This document shows, piece after piece, positions 17,901-29,359 of a DNA stretch of 64,000 nucleotides (position 1 is its first letter; each line of letters begins with the position of its first letter). The notes under the pieces are model-generated. The model searched no databases. It saw only the letters and a list, made by a program, of their open reading frames with translations, and was not told the DNA's origin. Where the stretch lies: the NCBI GenBank assembly GCA_905372865.1, contig CAJPQT010000006.1, positions 1 through 64,000 of the forward strand, written 5' to 3'. The stretch is from an uncultured Centipeda sp. Lineage in GTDB: Bacteria > Bacillota > Negativicutes > Selenomonadales > Selenomonadaceae. Made by a program: the position numbers and the translations under genes.

Positions 17901-18716
17901 GGCTACAATTTTGATAAAAACGGGATGCCTGTGCCCGACGTGGCGGGCATCCATATCGCAACGCCGGTCTTTGACGGCGCAAGCGACGACGATGTGTTCG
18001 GCACGATTCGTGCGGCGGGTCTGCCCGACGACGGCAAGACGGTGCTCTACGACGGGCGCACGGGTGAGCCGTTCGAGAACCGCGTTACGGTCGGCTGCGT
18101 CTATATGCTGAAGCTCCATCACCTTGTGGATGATAAAATCCACGCGCGTTCTACGGGCCCGTACTCGCTCGTCACCCAGCAGCCGCTGGGCGGAAAGGCG
18201 CAGTTCGGCGGGCAGCGCTTCGGCGAGATGGAGGTCTGGGCGCTTGAGGCGTACGGCGCGGCGTATACCCTGCAGGAGATTCTGACGGTGAAGTCCGACG
18301 ATGTGGTCGGGCGCGTGAAGGCGTACGAGTCTATCGTCAAGGGCGACAACATCCCCGAGCCGGGCGTGCCCGAGTCCTTTAAGGTGCTCATCAAGGAACT
18401 GCAGGCGATCGGCCTTGACATCAAGGTGCTCAACGAGGACGCGAAGGAAATCGCGATCCGCGACGAGGAGGACGAGGACATCGGAGAGAAGGCACGCTCG
18501 CTCGATCTCGATGTCGAGGGTGTCGATGAGAACGCTGCTGCGCCGCCGCCCGCAGACTCCTATGATGAGGAGGATGAGGCTGCGGAGGAGGTCTCGGATG
18601 AGGATCTCATCGCGCATATTGATACGGACGAAGAACTTTCAGATGATATGGATACCCTTATGCGCGGCGGGCTCGACGATGTCGACGTGCCGGGTGAGGA
18701 CGATCTGGACATCTGA
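14970..18716 (+). CDS. rpoB: RNA polymerase beta subunit
   Basis: Catalytic-core subunit of RNA polymerase, 1248 aa from the ATG at 14970 (AAAGGGTGA eight bases upstream; an in-frame GTG at 14958 is less likely). Conserved segments are in order: [20 protein letters not shown] at the N-terminus, [13 protein letters not shown], the rifampicin pocket [20 protein letters not shown]...[20 protein letters not shown] with normal Asp, His and Ser residues, and [18 protein letters not shown] near the end. The C-terminus adds an acidic tail of about 80 residues ([15 protein letters not shown]). The usual rplJ-rplL genes are not upstream; an ABC operon and a toxin locus are there instead, with an own promoter. 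Confidence 0.98.
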   Translation: MFNPVSVGRRTRYSYARIKEVMEMPHLLDIQRTSYQWFLEVGLAEIFRDISPIQDFSGNLILSFESFALGEPKYDLDECKERDVTYAAPLRVNVRLVNRETGEIKEQEVFMGDFPLMTDTGTFIINGAERVIVSQLVRSPGTYYGVEIDTTGKELYNATMIPNRGAWIELETDANDVVSVRIDRTRKMPVTYLIRALGYETDDEIRALFGDDPHILATIERDTDEVKTRGKAVIEIYRRLRPGEPANEDNARQLLEVLFFDPRRYDLATVGRYKLTKKLGWRRRLLGKVLASPVVDKETGEIVFPAGEPITSDMVEAVSPEREAALFGEGELVAFDVQKADGEIHRMLCAPTRDYQFRTVTREDVMAAISYLLGLMDGFGNTDDIDHLGNRRVRAVGELLQNQFRIGLSRMERVVRERMSIQETESITPQGLINIRPVVAAVKEFFGSSQLSQFMDQHNPLSELTHKRRLSALGPGGLSRERAGFEVRDVHNSHYGRMCPVESPEGPNIGLIGSLANYARVNQFGFMETPYRRVDKEHRRVTEDVRYLTADEEDELIIAQANEPLDENEFFVNERVTARFHEETGLHSRDRVDYMDVSPRQVFSIATAMIPFLENDDANRALMGANMQRQAVPLLKTQAPLVGTGMEYKAACDSGVMVLAKHSGEVTEVSADAITVRTDEGAFDNYKLQKFVRSNQATCINQKPLVYVGDRVAEGQPIADGPSTDNGELALGYNIIVAYMPWEGYNYEDAILLSENLVKRDLYTSIHIEEYECDARDTKLGPEEITRDIPNVAEDALKDLDEDGIVSIGADVRPGDILVGKVTPKGETELTAEERLLRAIFGEKAREVRDTSLRVPHGEAGKIIDVKIFTRENNDELPPGVNRLVRVYIAQKRKISVGDKMSGRHGNKGVVSRIMRQEDMPFLPDGTPVDIVLNPLGVPSRMNIGQVLETHLGMACRVLGQRIKAGDPTVEGDLRTAGYNFDKNGMPVPDVAGIHIATPVFDGASDDDVFGTIRAAGLPDDGKTVLYDGRTGEPFENRVTVGCVYMLKLHHLVDDKIHARSTGPYSLVTQQPLGGKAQFGGQRFGEMEVWALEAYGAAYTLQEILTVKSDDVVGRVKAYESIVKGDNIPEPGVPESFKVLIKELQAIGLDIKVLNEDAKEIAIRDEEDEDIGEKARSLDLDVEGVDENAAAPPPADSYDEEDEAAEEVSDEDLIAHIDTDEELSDDMDTLMRGGLDDVDVPGEDDLDI

Positions 18717-18739
18717 TTTTAGGAAGGGAGTGGCATCTG

Positions 18740-22768
<4,029 letters not shown>

Positions 22769-22772
22769 GTAT

Positions 22773-22801
22773 TTGCATTTCTGTATGGAATGTGATATAT
22801 T
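22773..22801 (+). promoter_or_regulatory. Promoter of putative antitoxin RNA 2
   Basis: TTGCAT, 17-base spacer ending in TGA, TATATT, starting five bases after the rpoC stop. Transcription would begin near 22808 and reach the hairpin at 22842-22872. Confidence 0.6.
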
Positions 22802-22808
22802 ATCCGTA

Positions 22809-22838
22809 GAGATCATGAAGTTGCGATATTCAGGTCAC
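22809..22838 (+). repeat. Direct repeat a of toxin-antitoxin locus 2
   Basis: GAGATCATGAAGTTGCGATA and the following GTCAC match the repeat at 23030-23066 with small gaps. It lies inside the antitoxin RNA. Confidence 0.75.
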
Positions 22839-22841
22839 GAG

Positions 22842-22872
22842 AAAACACGGCAGTTGCAGCTGCCGTGTTTTT
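22842..22872. terminator. Terminator of rpoBC and antitoxin RNA 2
   Basis: AAAACACGGCA pairs with TGCCGTGTTTT around GTTGCAGC and is followed by T-rich sequence on the plus strand. The minus strand also ends in TTTT, so it is bidirectional. Its core (GGCAGTTGCAGCTGCC) recurs in the next hairpin at 22902-22921. Confidence 0.9.
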
Positions 22873-22901
22873 CTTTGAAATTTACGATATAAAAGCGAAA
22901 A

Positions 22902-22921
22902 GCAGCAGTTGCAGCTGCTGC
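22902..22921 (-). terminator. Terminator of toxin 2 mRNA
   Basis: GCAGCAG and CTGCTGC form a palindrome. Read on the minus strand it is followed by TTTTCGCTTTT, ending the transcript that carries the 28-aa ORF at 22972-23058. Confidence 0.75.
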
Positions 22922-22971
22922 CTCTCTATCCTCTTGCTGCAGGGCGGATTACTCCCCTAGGTCGGTTGCCG

Positions 22972-23058
22972 TCATCGCTCTCCGTCCAACCATTTGCAGA
23001 TGTAGTAGGACACCACACCCGCCGCAACGGAGATCAAGAATGAAGTTACGAGATTCAT
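22972..23058 (-). CDS. Fst-like small hydrophobic toxin peptide 2 (28 aa)
   Basis: A 28-codon ORF with a strong ribosome site (AGGGGGTGA, four bases before the ATG). The peptide is one hydrophobic helix and a charged tail: it starts MNLVTSFLIS and continues with VAAGVVSYYICKWLDGER. It shares YYIC-x-WLD, length, promoter and convergent antisense arrangement with the peptide at 14514-14600. By analogy with Fst/Ldr toxins it should act on the inner membrane and be held off by the antisense RNA. Toxicity is inferred. Confidence 0.8.
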   Translation of the reverse strand: MNLVTSFLISVAAGVVSYYICKWLDGER

Positions 23059-23066
23059 ATAGTCAC
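23030..23066 (+). repeat. Direct repeat b of toxin-antitoxin locus 2
   Basis: Partner of the repeat at 22809-22838. It covers the toxin start codon and the TCACCCCC complement of its ribosome site, so antisense pairing here would block translation. Confidence 0.75.
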
Positions 23067-23104
23067 CCCCTATCCGTGCCCGTATCGGGGATGGCAACAG
23101 CTAG

Positions 23105-23134
23105 AGTATAGCATAGAAACATCTGTTTTGTCAG
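23105..23134 (-). promoter_or_regulatory. Promoter of toxin 2 mRNA
   Basis: Minus strand: CTGACA, 18-base spacer ending in ATGC (extended -10), TATACT. Nearly the same as the toxin 1 promoter. Confidence 0.7.
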
Positions 23135-23180
23135 CAAGAACTTCCTCGTCGAGTGATGTCTACCGATTCTATAAAACAAG

Positions 23181-23209
23181 TTGACGAATCGCTTCGTTCG
23201 CTGTAAAAT
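23181..23209 (+). promoter_or_regulatory. Promoter of bioY
   Basis: TTGACG, 17-base spacer, TAAAAT, 24 bases before the bioY ATG. The spacer contains the imperfect inverted repeat AATCGCTTCGTTCGCTG. I could not identify a clear BirA box. Confidence 0.65.
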
Positions 23210-23232
23210 ACCAACGAAAAGGAGCGATTCTA

Positions 23233-23787
23233 ATGACAACACGCGATGATAAATTCTTTTCCGTACGCAATACCACGCGCATGGCGCTCTGTATCGCGCT
23301 GATCTGTGTGAGCGCGTACATTGCAATCCCCGTGCCGTTCATGGCACCGCTCACGATGCAGACCTTCGTCATGTGCCTTGCAGCGCTCGTCCTCACACCG
23401 CGTCAGACGGCGGCCGTCCTCGTTGGCTACACCGTGCTCGGAGCAATCGGGCTTCCTGTATTCGCGGGCGGTGTCGGCGGGCTCGGCATCATCTTTGGCC
23501 CGCGCGGCGGGTTCTTCATTGGATTTCTCCTCGCCTATACGCTGATGAGTATGATGAAGGGCAAAGAGCCGTCCTTTGCTCGCTATGCGCTCGTCGGTAC
23601 GCTCGTGAGCGTGCCCGTCACCTACCTCATTGCAACGCTCTGGCTGACAGTCCTGTTTGGCGATAAATTCGCCGGGATTGTTGCTGCATTTACGGCACTC
23701 GTTCAGTACATCCCGGGCGACCTCATCAAGGCGGTCGCGGCGGCTGCACTCGGCGTGACACTGAACAGGCGGTTGCGGTATCTCTGA
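23233..23787 (+). CDS. bioY: Biotin transporter S component BioY
   Basis: Membrane protein of 184 aa that binds biotin for uptake, alone or with an ECF module. Six hydrophobic segments and the BioY signatures are visible: AYIAIPVPFMAPLTMQTFVM, GGVGGLGIIFGPRGGFFIGF and YIPGDLIKAVAAAALG. AAGGAG precedes the ATG. It is monocistronic; no ecfA/ecfT genes are adjacent, so it would use a shared ECF module encoded elsewhere. A shared terminator separates it from sstT. Confidence 0.93.
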   Translation: MTTRDDKFFSVRNTTRMALCIALICVSAYIAIPVPFMAPLTMQTFVMCLAALVLTPRQTAAVLVGYTVLGAIGLPVFAGGVGGLGIIFGPRGGFFIGFLLAYTLMSMMKGKEPSFARYALVGTLVSVPVTYLIATLWLTVLFGDKFAGIVAAFTALVQYIPGDLIKAVAAAALGVTLNRRLRYL

Positions 23788-23799
23788 ACCTCATACAGA

Positions 23800-23840
23800 C
23801 GAAAAAGCGGCTTCTGCACACGGGCGCAGAAGCCGTTTTT
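23800..23840. terminator. Bidirectional terminator between bioY and sstT
   Basis: CGGCTTCTGC pairs with GCAGAAGCCG, with A5 before and T5 after, so it serves both convergent genes. Confidence 0.92.
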
Positions 23841-23852
23841 GTATGTCAAGGA

Positions 23853-25100
23853 TCAGCTTTTCGGGGTCATATCCTCCGCCGTGAGTGTTCCTTCCTTTGC
23901 ACGCTCGGCGAACTCCGCCGTTGCGGTGAAGAGAACGTCGGTGGAGCTGTTGAGTGCAGTCTCACAGGAGTCCTGCAGGACGCCGATGATGAAGCCGACG
24001 CCGACGACCTGCATCGCAATGTCGTTGCTGATGCCGAACGAGGAGCAGGCGACGGGAATGAGGAGGAGCGATCCGCCCGCAACGCCCGAGGCACCGCACG
24101 CGCCGACGGTGGCAATGAGGCAGAGGAGCAGTGCTGTCGGCAGATCGACGTGGATGTTTAGTGTGTTTGCGGCGGCGAGTGAGAGAATCGCAATCGTGAT
24201 CGCCGCACCGCTCATGTTGATGGTCGCACCGAGCGGGATGGAGATGGAGTAGACCTCTGGATTGAGCCCCAGTCGCTTGCAGAGCTGGAGGTTGACGGGG
24301 ATGTTCGCCGCAGAGCTGCGTGTAAAGAATGCGTAGATCCCGCTCTCGCGCAGGGTGGTAAAGACGAGTGGGAACGGGTTGCGGCGGAGATGCGCCCAGA
24401 CGATGATCGGATTCATGATGAGCGCAACGGAGAAGAACGCACCGAGCAGGACGGCGAGGAGCTGCAGATAGCTGATGAGGGCATCCACGCCGCTCGTACC
24501 AACGGCATCTGCCACAAGCCCCATGATGCCGAACGGGGCAAAACGGATGACCCAGAGGACGATCTGCGTCATGACGACGGCGAAGTCACGCACGGTGTTC
24601 TTCGTAGTCGGGCTCGCTTTCTGGAGGGCGACCCCTGCGAGAACGCTCCATGCAAGAATGCCGATGTAATTCGCGCTTGCGATTGCGTGAATTGGGTTGT
24701 CGACGACGTTCAGAATGAGGTTGTGCACGACCTCGACGATACCGCTCGGCGGTGCGACATTTGCGTCCGCGACGACGAGATGGAGCGTCGATGGGAAGGC
24801 GAAGGAGAATCCGACAGCAACGACGGACGCGAGGAAGGTAGCGATGATGTAGAGGCGCACGATGGGCTTCAGTGCCGCCCCCGAGCCGACGGTACGCTGC
24901 GCCATCGCGTTCATGACGAGAACGAAGACGAGGATCGGCGCGACACCCTTCAGGGCACGGACGAAGACATCGCCGAGCACGGCGACGATGGGAATGACGG
25001 CGGGCGCGTAGAGCGCGATGAGAATACCGATGATGAGTCCGACCGCGATGAGCTTGATGAGCGCTGTCTCGCGGTACTTGCGGCTGATATTGCTGAGCAA
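23853..25100 (-). CDS. sstT: Serine/threonine:Na+ symporter SstT
   Basis: Sodium-driven uptake of serine and threonine (dicarboxylate/amino acid:cation symporter family), 415 aa with eight or more membrane segments. Diagnostic stretches: [39 protein letters not shown] and the [20 protein letters not shown] hairpin region. The TTG start at 25100 has AAGGAGG seven bases upstream. A terminator of the preceding minus-strand gene separates it from rmlD, so it is expressed alone. Confidence 0.92.
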   Translation of the reverse strand: MLSNISRKYRETALIKLIAVGLIIGILIALYAPAVIPIVAVLGDVFVRALKGVAPILVFVLVMNAMAQRTVGSGAALKPIVRLYIIATFLASVVAVGFSFAFPSTLHLVVADANVAPPSGIVEVVHNLILNVVDNPIHAIASANYIGILAWSVLAGVALQKASPTTKNTVRDFAVVMTQIVLWVIRFAPFGIMGLVADAVGTSGVDALISYLQLLAVLLGAFFSVALIMNPIIVWAHLRRNPFPLVFTTLRESGIYAFFTRSSAANIPVNLQLCKRLGLNPEVYSISIPLGATINMSGAAITIAILSLAAANTLNIHVDLPTALLLCLIATVGACGASGVAGGSLLLIPVACSSFGISNDIAMQVVGVGFIIGVLQDSCETALNSSTDVLFTATAEFAERAKEGTLTAEDMTPKS

Positions 25101-25124
25101 GTGGATTCCTCCTTTGATGGATAA

Positions 25125-25159
25125 AAATATGCCCCATTATAGCAGAATGGGGCATATTT
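25125..25159 (-). terminator. Terminator of the rmlD-like gene
   Basis: AAATATGCCCCATT pairs with AATGGGGCATATTT. On the minus strand the stem is followed by TTTTT. It lies between the rmlD stop and the sstT start. Confidence 0.85.
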
Positions 25160-25213
25160 GTCACGGGGGTGTCAGGGTATACAATACGGCGAGAGGGAGG
25201 GACAGTGCTTCCC

Positions 25214-26068
25214 CTATACCTGCACCTCCTTTAGCTCCTCCAGGAATCTCCCCACTGCATCCTGCCACGTCGGGAGACGATGGAAGCCCGCCTCGTCGAG
25301 GGACTTCTTGCTGAGGCGCGAATTCTTTGGACGTACGGCCTTGGTCGGGTACATGTGGGAGGGGACGGAGGTGACGTTCACGTCCTTTCCTGCCTGACGG
25401 AAGATCTCGGCGGCGAACTTCGCCCACGAGCAGAAGCCCTCGTTCGTCGCGTGATAGATGCCGTATTTCTCGCTCTCGAGCATATCGGCGAGAAGCGGTG
25501 CGAGGTCACGCGTGTAGGTGGGGGAGCCGATCTGGTCGCTGACGATGGAGAGGCTCTTGTGCGTCTTGGCGAGTTCGAGCATGGTCTTCACGAAGTTCTT
25601 TCCATGTGCGCCGAAGACCCATGAGATGCGGACGATAAAGTACTTGTCGAGGTGCTGCTGCACTGCCTCCTCACCCGCAAGCTTCGATGCGCCGTAGACA
25701 TTGTGCGGAGCGGTCAGTGCATTCGTCTCGTACGGGGTATCGCCCGTACCGGGGAAGACGTAGTCCGTGCTGATGTAGAGGAGCTTTGTGTCCCGTTCGC
25801 GTGCGAGCCGTGCGAGGATCTCGGTACCCGCCGCATTGACCTTGCGGCAGAGTGACGGTTCGTCCTCCGCCTTGTCCACGGCGGTGTATGCCGCCGCATG
25901 GAGAATGGCATCCGGCTCCACGGCCTCGAGGACGGCACGCATGACGTTCTCGTCGGACAGCGGGAAGAGTTCGGAGGAGACACCGTGTACCTCGTGCCCG
26001 CGCGCTCTGCACTCTTCCACGCAGTCATGACCCAACTGTCCTGTTGCACCTGTGATGAGGATTTTCAT
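25214..26068 (-). CDS. rfbD: dTDP-4-dehydrorhamnose reductase (RmlD/RfbD family)
   Basis: NADPH-dependent reductase that makes dTDP-L-rhamnose. It is 284 aa from the ATG at 26068, the first codon of MKILITGATGQLGHDCVEE with the GxxGxxG nucleotide site. Other family marks: TAVDKAEDEP, YISTDYVFPGTG, the catalytic YGASKLAGEEAV and RISWVFGAHGKNFVKTML. The frame extends 27 codons upstream without a ribosome site. The rmlA, rmlB and rmlC genes are not adjacent, so this copy is an orphan in the window. Confidence 0.88.
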   Translation of the reverse strand: MKILITGATGQLGHDCVEECRARGHEVHGVSSELFPLSDENVMRAVLEAVEPDAILHAAAYTAVDKAEDEPSLCRKVNAAGTEILARLARERDTKLLYISTDYVFPGTGDTPYETNALTAPHNVYGASKLAGEEAVQQHLDKYFIVRISWVFGAHGKNFVKTMLELAKTHKSLSIVSDQIGSPTYTRDLAPLLADMLESEKYGIYHATNEGFCSWAKFAAEIFRQAGKDVNVTSVPSHMYPTKAVRPKNSRLSKKSLDEAGFHRLPTWQDAVGRFLEELKEVQV

Positions 26069-26112
26069 AGCAATCCGCCTTTCTTTTTCTTTTTTACCAT
26101 TGTACCATAAAA

Positions 26113-26143
26113 GACGCTGTCTGTGTACTGGACAGACGGCGCC
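26113..26143 (-). terminator. Terminator of the two-component operon
   Basis: GACGCTGTCTGT pairs with ACAGACGGCGCC (two G-U pairs). The minus strand then reads TTTT. It lies just after the histidine kinase stop. Confidence 0.8.
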
Positions 26144-26153
26144 TTTCATATGC

Positions 26154-27584
26154 TTATTCGGTTATGGTCGGGATGCTGAGCGTGATCGTCGTTCCCTCAT
26201 CCACAGCGCTTCTGAGTGCAATCTTGATGTCGTGGCGCTCGGCAATCCAACGTGCGATGGAGAGGCCGAGCCCCGAGCCGCCCGTCTCCTTTGTACGCGA
26301 GGAGTCCACACGGTAGAAACGGTCGAAGATGCGCGCTTGGTGTTCGGGCGCAATGCCGATGCCGTTGTCCGTGAGCGTTACCGTAATGGTTTTGCCGTCA
26401 TCCGAGAGGATGGAGTAGGCGTGAATATGGCCGCCCGGCGGCGTGTACTTTACGCTGTTCTCGAGGAAGATGCGCAGGAGCTGGCGCAGCAGCACAGGAT
26501 CGGCACTCACAACGGCATGATCGTTTCGGCCGAGGGTGACCTCATGTGACGTGGTGACAGTCTGCATCTTTTCCATCGTATCGGCAAGGAGTTCGGAGAA
26601 TTCCACCGCCTCTTTGTTGACGGCCTGACGTTTCTGGTCGGCACGTGCGAGGAAGAGCAGCTTTTCGATGAGCTGTTGCATATTCTCCGCCTCGGAGCGG
26701 ATGGCGGTGATGCCCTCATCGAGGATGTTCTTATCCTCGCGCCCCCAGCGCGAGAGCATGTCGGAGTAACCGAGGATGACCGTGAGCGGCGTGCGCAGCT
26801 CATGAGAGGCATCCGAGACGAAGCGCTGCTCTTGGCGGAACCCCTCCTGCAGACGGTCGAGCATGCGGTTGAATGTACGCGCCAGCTCGGAGAGCTCGTC
26901 GCGTGCACGCGGTATGTCAAGGCGCCGCCCGAGGCGTTCGACCTCGATGCTGCGCGCCGTCCACGTGATCTCGCGGATGGGCTTCAGGATACGTCGGCTG
27001 ATGAAGTGCCCCGCGAGGAGCGCGAGCACAAAGCAGCCCGCGACCGTGTAGAAGAGCAGGCGCTGCAGGGAGTTGAAAAAGTCCTTTTCCGTGGTAATCG
27101 TACGGAGAAAGTGGATCTGATAACGGATCCCATCGTATTCAATATTGCGGCGCGCATGGTAGACTGCACCGCCCTGAAAATCCGAGACCTCCATACCGGG
27201 ATCCGCCCAGATCGGGGTTGTGACGCGCCCCGCCTCAATCGTCTCAATTGACGGGAAATGGGCATCTGTATCGAGCACAACACGTCCCGCACCGTCCGTG
27301 ATCCGCACAATGACACCGGGAATGACCGGCCCCTCGAACCAGAATTTTGCTTCGGCCGCATTGCCGCTCTCGATGTTGCTCATCACATGATAGATGCTGC
27401 GGTTCAGGTCGACCTCCGCCTGCCGATAGAAATAGATGTACGCGCCAATCCCCAGTATCGCCGTCGATAAGATGAGTACGAAGAAGAGGATTGCGGCGTA
27501 CATCACAGTGATCTTTGTAGAGATGCGGACGTAGAAGTAGCGGTCGATCCAACGTGCAAGGCGCGAATTAGTCGCGGACAACAT
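26154..27584 (-). CDS. HAMP-domain sensor histidine kinase (ArlS/CssS-like)
   Basis: Membrane sensor that phosphorylates the response regulator encoded just upstream. It is 476 aa from ATG 27584, a start that overlaps the regulator stop by 17 bases. Order: TM1 (ITVMYAAILFFVLILSTAIL), an extracytoplasmic domain of about 140 residues, TM2 (LLFYTVAGCFVLALLAG), HAMP, HisKA with SDASHELRTPLTVILGYSDM (phospho-His), and an ATPase with FLENSVKYTP, DNGIGIAPEHQ and GSGLGLSIARWIAE. The frame continues upstream through the regulator gene but has no start signal there. Confidence 0.93.
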   Translation of the reverse strand: MLSATNSRLARWIDRYFYVRISTKITVMYAAILFFVLILSTAILGIGAYIYFYRQAEVDLNRSIYHVMSNIESGNAAEAKFWFEGPVIPGVIVRITDGAGRVVLDTDAHFPSIETIEAGRVTTPIWADPGMEVSDFQGGAVYHARRNIEYDGIRYQIHFLRTITTEKDFFNSLQRLLFYTVAGCFVLALLAGHFISRRILKPIREITWTARSIEVERLGRRLDIPRARDELSELARTFNRMLDRLQEGFRQEQRFVSDASHELRTPLTVILGYSDMLSRWGREDKNILDEGITAIRSEAENMQQLIEKLLFLARADQKRQAVNKEAVEFSELLADTMEKMQTVTTSHEVTLGRNDHAVVSADPVLLRQLLRIFLENSVKYTPPGGHIHAYSILSDDGKTITVTLTDNGIGIAPEHQARIFDRFYRVDSSRTKETGGSGLGLSIARWIAERHDIKIALRSAVDEGTTITLSIPTITE

Positions 27585-28254
27585 ACCCGACACCCCGCAC
27601 CGTGTAGATGTACTTCTTGTTGAAGCGGTCATCCAGCTTGGCGCGCAGGTAGCGGATATAGACATCGACGACGTTCGTTTCGCCGGTGTAGTCGAAGCCC
27701 CATACCTCCTGCAGAATCTGATCGCGTGTCAGCACCGTGCGCTTGTTGCGCAGGAGATACTCGAGCAGATCGTATTCACGCTTTGTGAGGGCGACGGTCT
27801 CGCCGTCCACCTGCACCTCATAGCGCGAGAGGAACATGATGAGGTTCTTCACCGTAAGGCGGTCGGAGGCATCCTCCGTCGAGATGTCGCGGCGGCGCAG
27901 CGCGTTGCGGAGACGTGCGAGCAGCTCGGGCACGGCGAACGGCTTCGTGATGTAGTCGTCCGCGCCGATGTCGAGCCCCTCCACGCGATCCTCGACCGCG
28001 TCGCGTGCCGTCAGCATGATGATCGGCACGTTCGAGACCGTACGCACGCGGCGGCAGATCTCAATGCCGTCCATCCCCGGCAGCATGACATCGAGCAGGA
28101 TGATGTCGAAATTCTCCTGAATGATGCGCTCATAGGCGCGCGTGCCATTGCCCTCAGTCTCCGCCTCAAACCCCTCGTGTTCGAGCTCCATCTGCAGGAA
28201 TCGTGCAATGCGCACTTCGTCCTCAACGATGAGGACGCGTGATTTCTCTTCCAT
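27568..28254 (-). CDS. OmpR/PhoB-family response regulator
   Basis: DNA-binding partner of the adjacent kinase, 228 aa. The receiver domain has EDE near the start, phospho-Asp in IILLDVMLPGMDG, TARDA and KPF. The winged-helix domain has LTKREYDLLEYLLRNKRTVL and VVDVYIRYLRAKLDD...YTVRGVGYVVRD. I chose ATG 28254, with GAGGTGGAG upstream, over an ATG at 28272. It is the first gene of a two-gene operon. Target genes are unknown. Confidence 0.93.
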   Translation of the reverse strand: MEEKSRVLIVEDEVRIARFLQMELEHEGFEAETEGNGTRAYERIIQENFDIILLDVMLPGMDGIEICRRVRTVSNVPIIMLTARDAVEDRVEGLDIGADDYITKPFAVPELLARLRNALRRRDISTEDASDRLTVKNLIMFLSRYEVQVDGETVALTKREYDLLEYLLRNKRTVLTRDQILQEVWGFDYTGETNVVDVYIRYLRAKLDDRFNKKYIYTVRGVGYVVRD

Positions 28255-28377
28255 ATTTCTCCACCTCGTCATTCCTTCAATATGTTCCTACTATATATGA
28301 ACGGCGTGGAAATGAAAAGCCAAAAATGAGAAATATAATCGAAATTTTAAGAGTGGGGGTGTTTTCATAACCCTCAC

Positions 28378-28406
28378 TTGACAATACATCGTCCGTGCCG
28401 TATAAA
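28378..28406 (+). promoter_or_regulatory. Promoter of rsmI
   Basis: TTGACA, 17-base spacer, TATAAA: near-consensus, about 30 bases before the start. Confidence 0.8.
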
Positions 28407-28437
28407 CAAAAGAAGAAAACACAGCGGAGGAATGACA

Positions 28438-29280
28438 GTGACAGGAATGCTCTATCTCTGTGCGACGCCCATCGGCAACCTCGGCGACATCACCTATCGC
28501 GCCGTCGAGATGCTGCGCGCGGCGGACGTGATCGCCGCCGAGGACACACGGCATACGCGCGGGCTTCTCGCGCACTACGACATCCACACGCCCATGACGA
28601 GCTATCACGAGCACAACAAGGAGGAAAAGGGCGCGGAGCTGATTGCGCGGATGCGGGCGGGCGAGACCGTCGTCTGTGTCAGTGACGCAGGGCTGCCGGG
28701 CATCGCCGACCCCGGCAGCGACCTCGCGCGGCGTGCAATTGCGGAGGGCATCCCCGTCACGCCCCTGCCGGGCGCGAACGCCGCCCTCTCTGCGCTCATC
28801 TGCGCGGGACTGCCGCTCGATGGCTTCACCTTTGTCGGCTTCCTCCCGCGCAAGGAGAAGAAACGGCGCGAGGTTCTGACGCGCATCGCCGCCTACCCCG
28901 AGACACTGATCTTCTACGAGGCACCGCATCGTCTGCGCGAGACGCTTGCCGCTCTTACGGCGAAACTCGGCGCAGAGCGGCAAGCGTGCGCTGCGCGCGA
29001 GCTTACGAAGAAGTTCGAAGAGCTGCGCCGCACGACGCTCGGCGACCTCCTCGCACACTATCGGGAGCACGAGCCACGCGGCGAGTTCGTCCTCATCGTC
29101 GCGGGCGCGGACGAATCTGCCGTCGCTGCGGATGATGTGGAGGAGATGTCCCTCACGGAGGGTTATGCCGCACACATCGCCAAAGGTTTGGACAAGAAGG
29201 AAGCCATGCGCCGCACCGCGCAGGAGCTTGGCATCTCGCGGCGGGATGTGTATCAGGCCATACTGGCGGGGGGCGAGTGA
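28438..29280 (+). CDS. rsmI: 16S rRNA (cytidine-1402 2'-O) methyltransferase RsmI
   Basis: Methylates C1402 in the decoding centre using SAM. About 280 aa, the usual length. Motifs: LYLCATPIGNLGDITYRA, AAEDTRHTRGLL, SYHEHNKE, VSDAGLPGIADPG, PLPGANAALSAL, GFLPRKEKKR and the ending KKEAMRRTAQELGISRRDVY. GTG 28438 is preferred because GGAGG (28426-28430) sits seven bases upstream; the ATG at 28432 is too close and the ATG at 28447 too far. Single gene with its own promoter. Confidence 0.93.
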   Translation: MTGMLYLCATPIGNLGDITYRAVEMLRAADVIAAEDTRHTRGLLAHYDIHTPMTSYHEHNKEEKGAELIARMRAGETVVCVSDAGLPGIADPGSDLARRAIAEGIPVTPLPGANAALSALICAGLPLDGFTFVGFLPRKEKKRREVLTRIAAYPETLIFYEAPHRLRETLAALTAKLGAERQACAARELTKKFEELRRTTLGDLLAHYREHEPRGEFVLIVAGADESAVAADDVEEMSLTEGYAAHIAKGLDKKEAMRRTAQELGISRRDVYQAILAGGE

Positions 29281-29283
29281 GCC

Positions 29284-29312
29284 TTGCGATTTTTTCGCCG
29301 TCGTTGTATAAT
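29284..29312 (+). promoter_or_regulatory. Promoter of the DUF234-type ATPase gene
   Basis: TTGCGA, 17-base spacer, TATAAT, beginning four bases after the rsmI stop and running straight into a palindrome. Confidence 0.7.
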
Positions 29313-29347
29313 TTTCTAATCGCGATTATTATAATCACGATTAGAAA
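29313..29347. promoter_or_regulatory. 35-bp palindromic operator or 5' hairpin
   Basis: Arms TTTCTAATCG (29313-29322) and CGATTAGAAA (29338-29347) enclose GATTAT-T-ATAATC, making a nearly perfect palindrome centred on 29330. It starts directly after the -10 box and ends 12 bases before the start codon, so a bound protein or an RNA hairpin would block expression. It is much more AT-rich than its surroundings. Confidence 0.7.
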
Positions 29348-29359
29348 GATGGTGGTTTT

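Larger units (their letters stand above)
22808..22872 (+). ncRNA. Putative antisense antitoxin RNA 2 (par/Fst-like)
   Basis: A short untranslated transcript. Its 5' part (22809-22838, GAGATCATGAAGTTGCG...GTCAC) is a direct repeat of the plus strand over the toxin-2 start (23030-23066, GAGATCAAGAATGAAGTTACG...GTCAC). The RNA can therefore pair with the toxin mRNA start and its ribosome site, as the DRa/DRb repeats do in par. rpoC read-through transcripts also contain this sequence. Confidence 0.65.
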
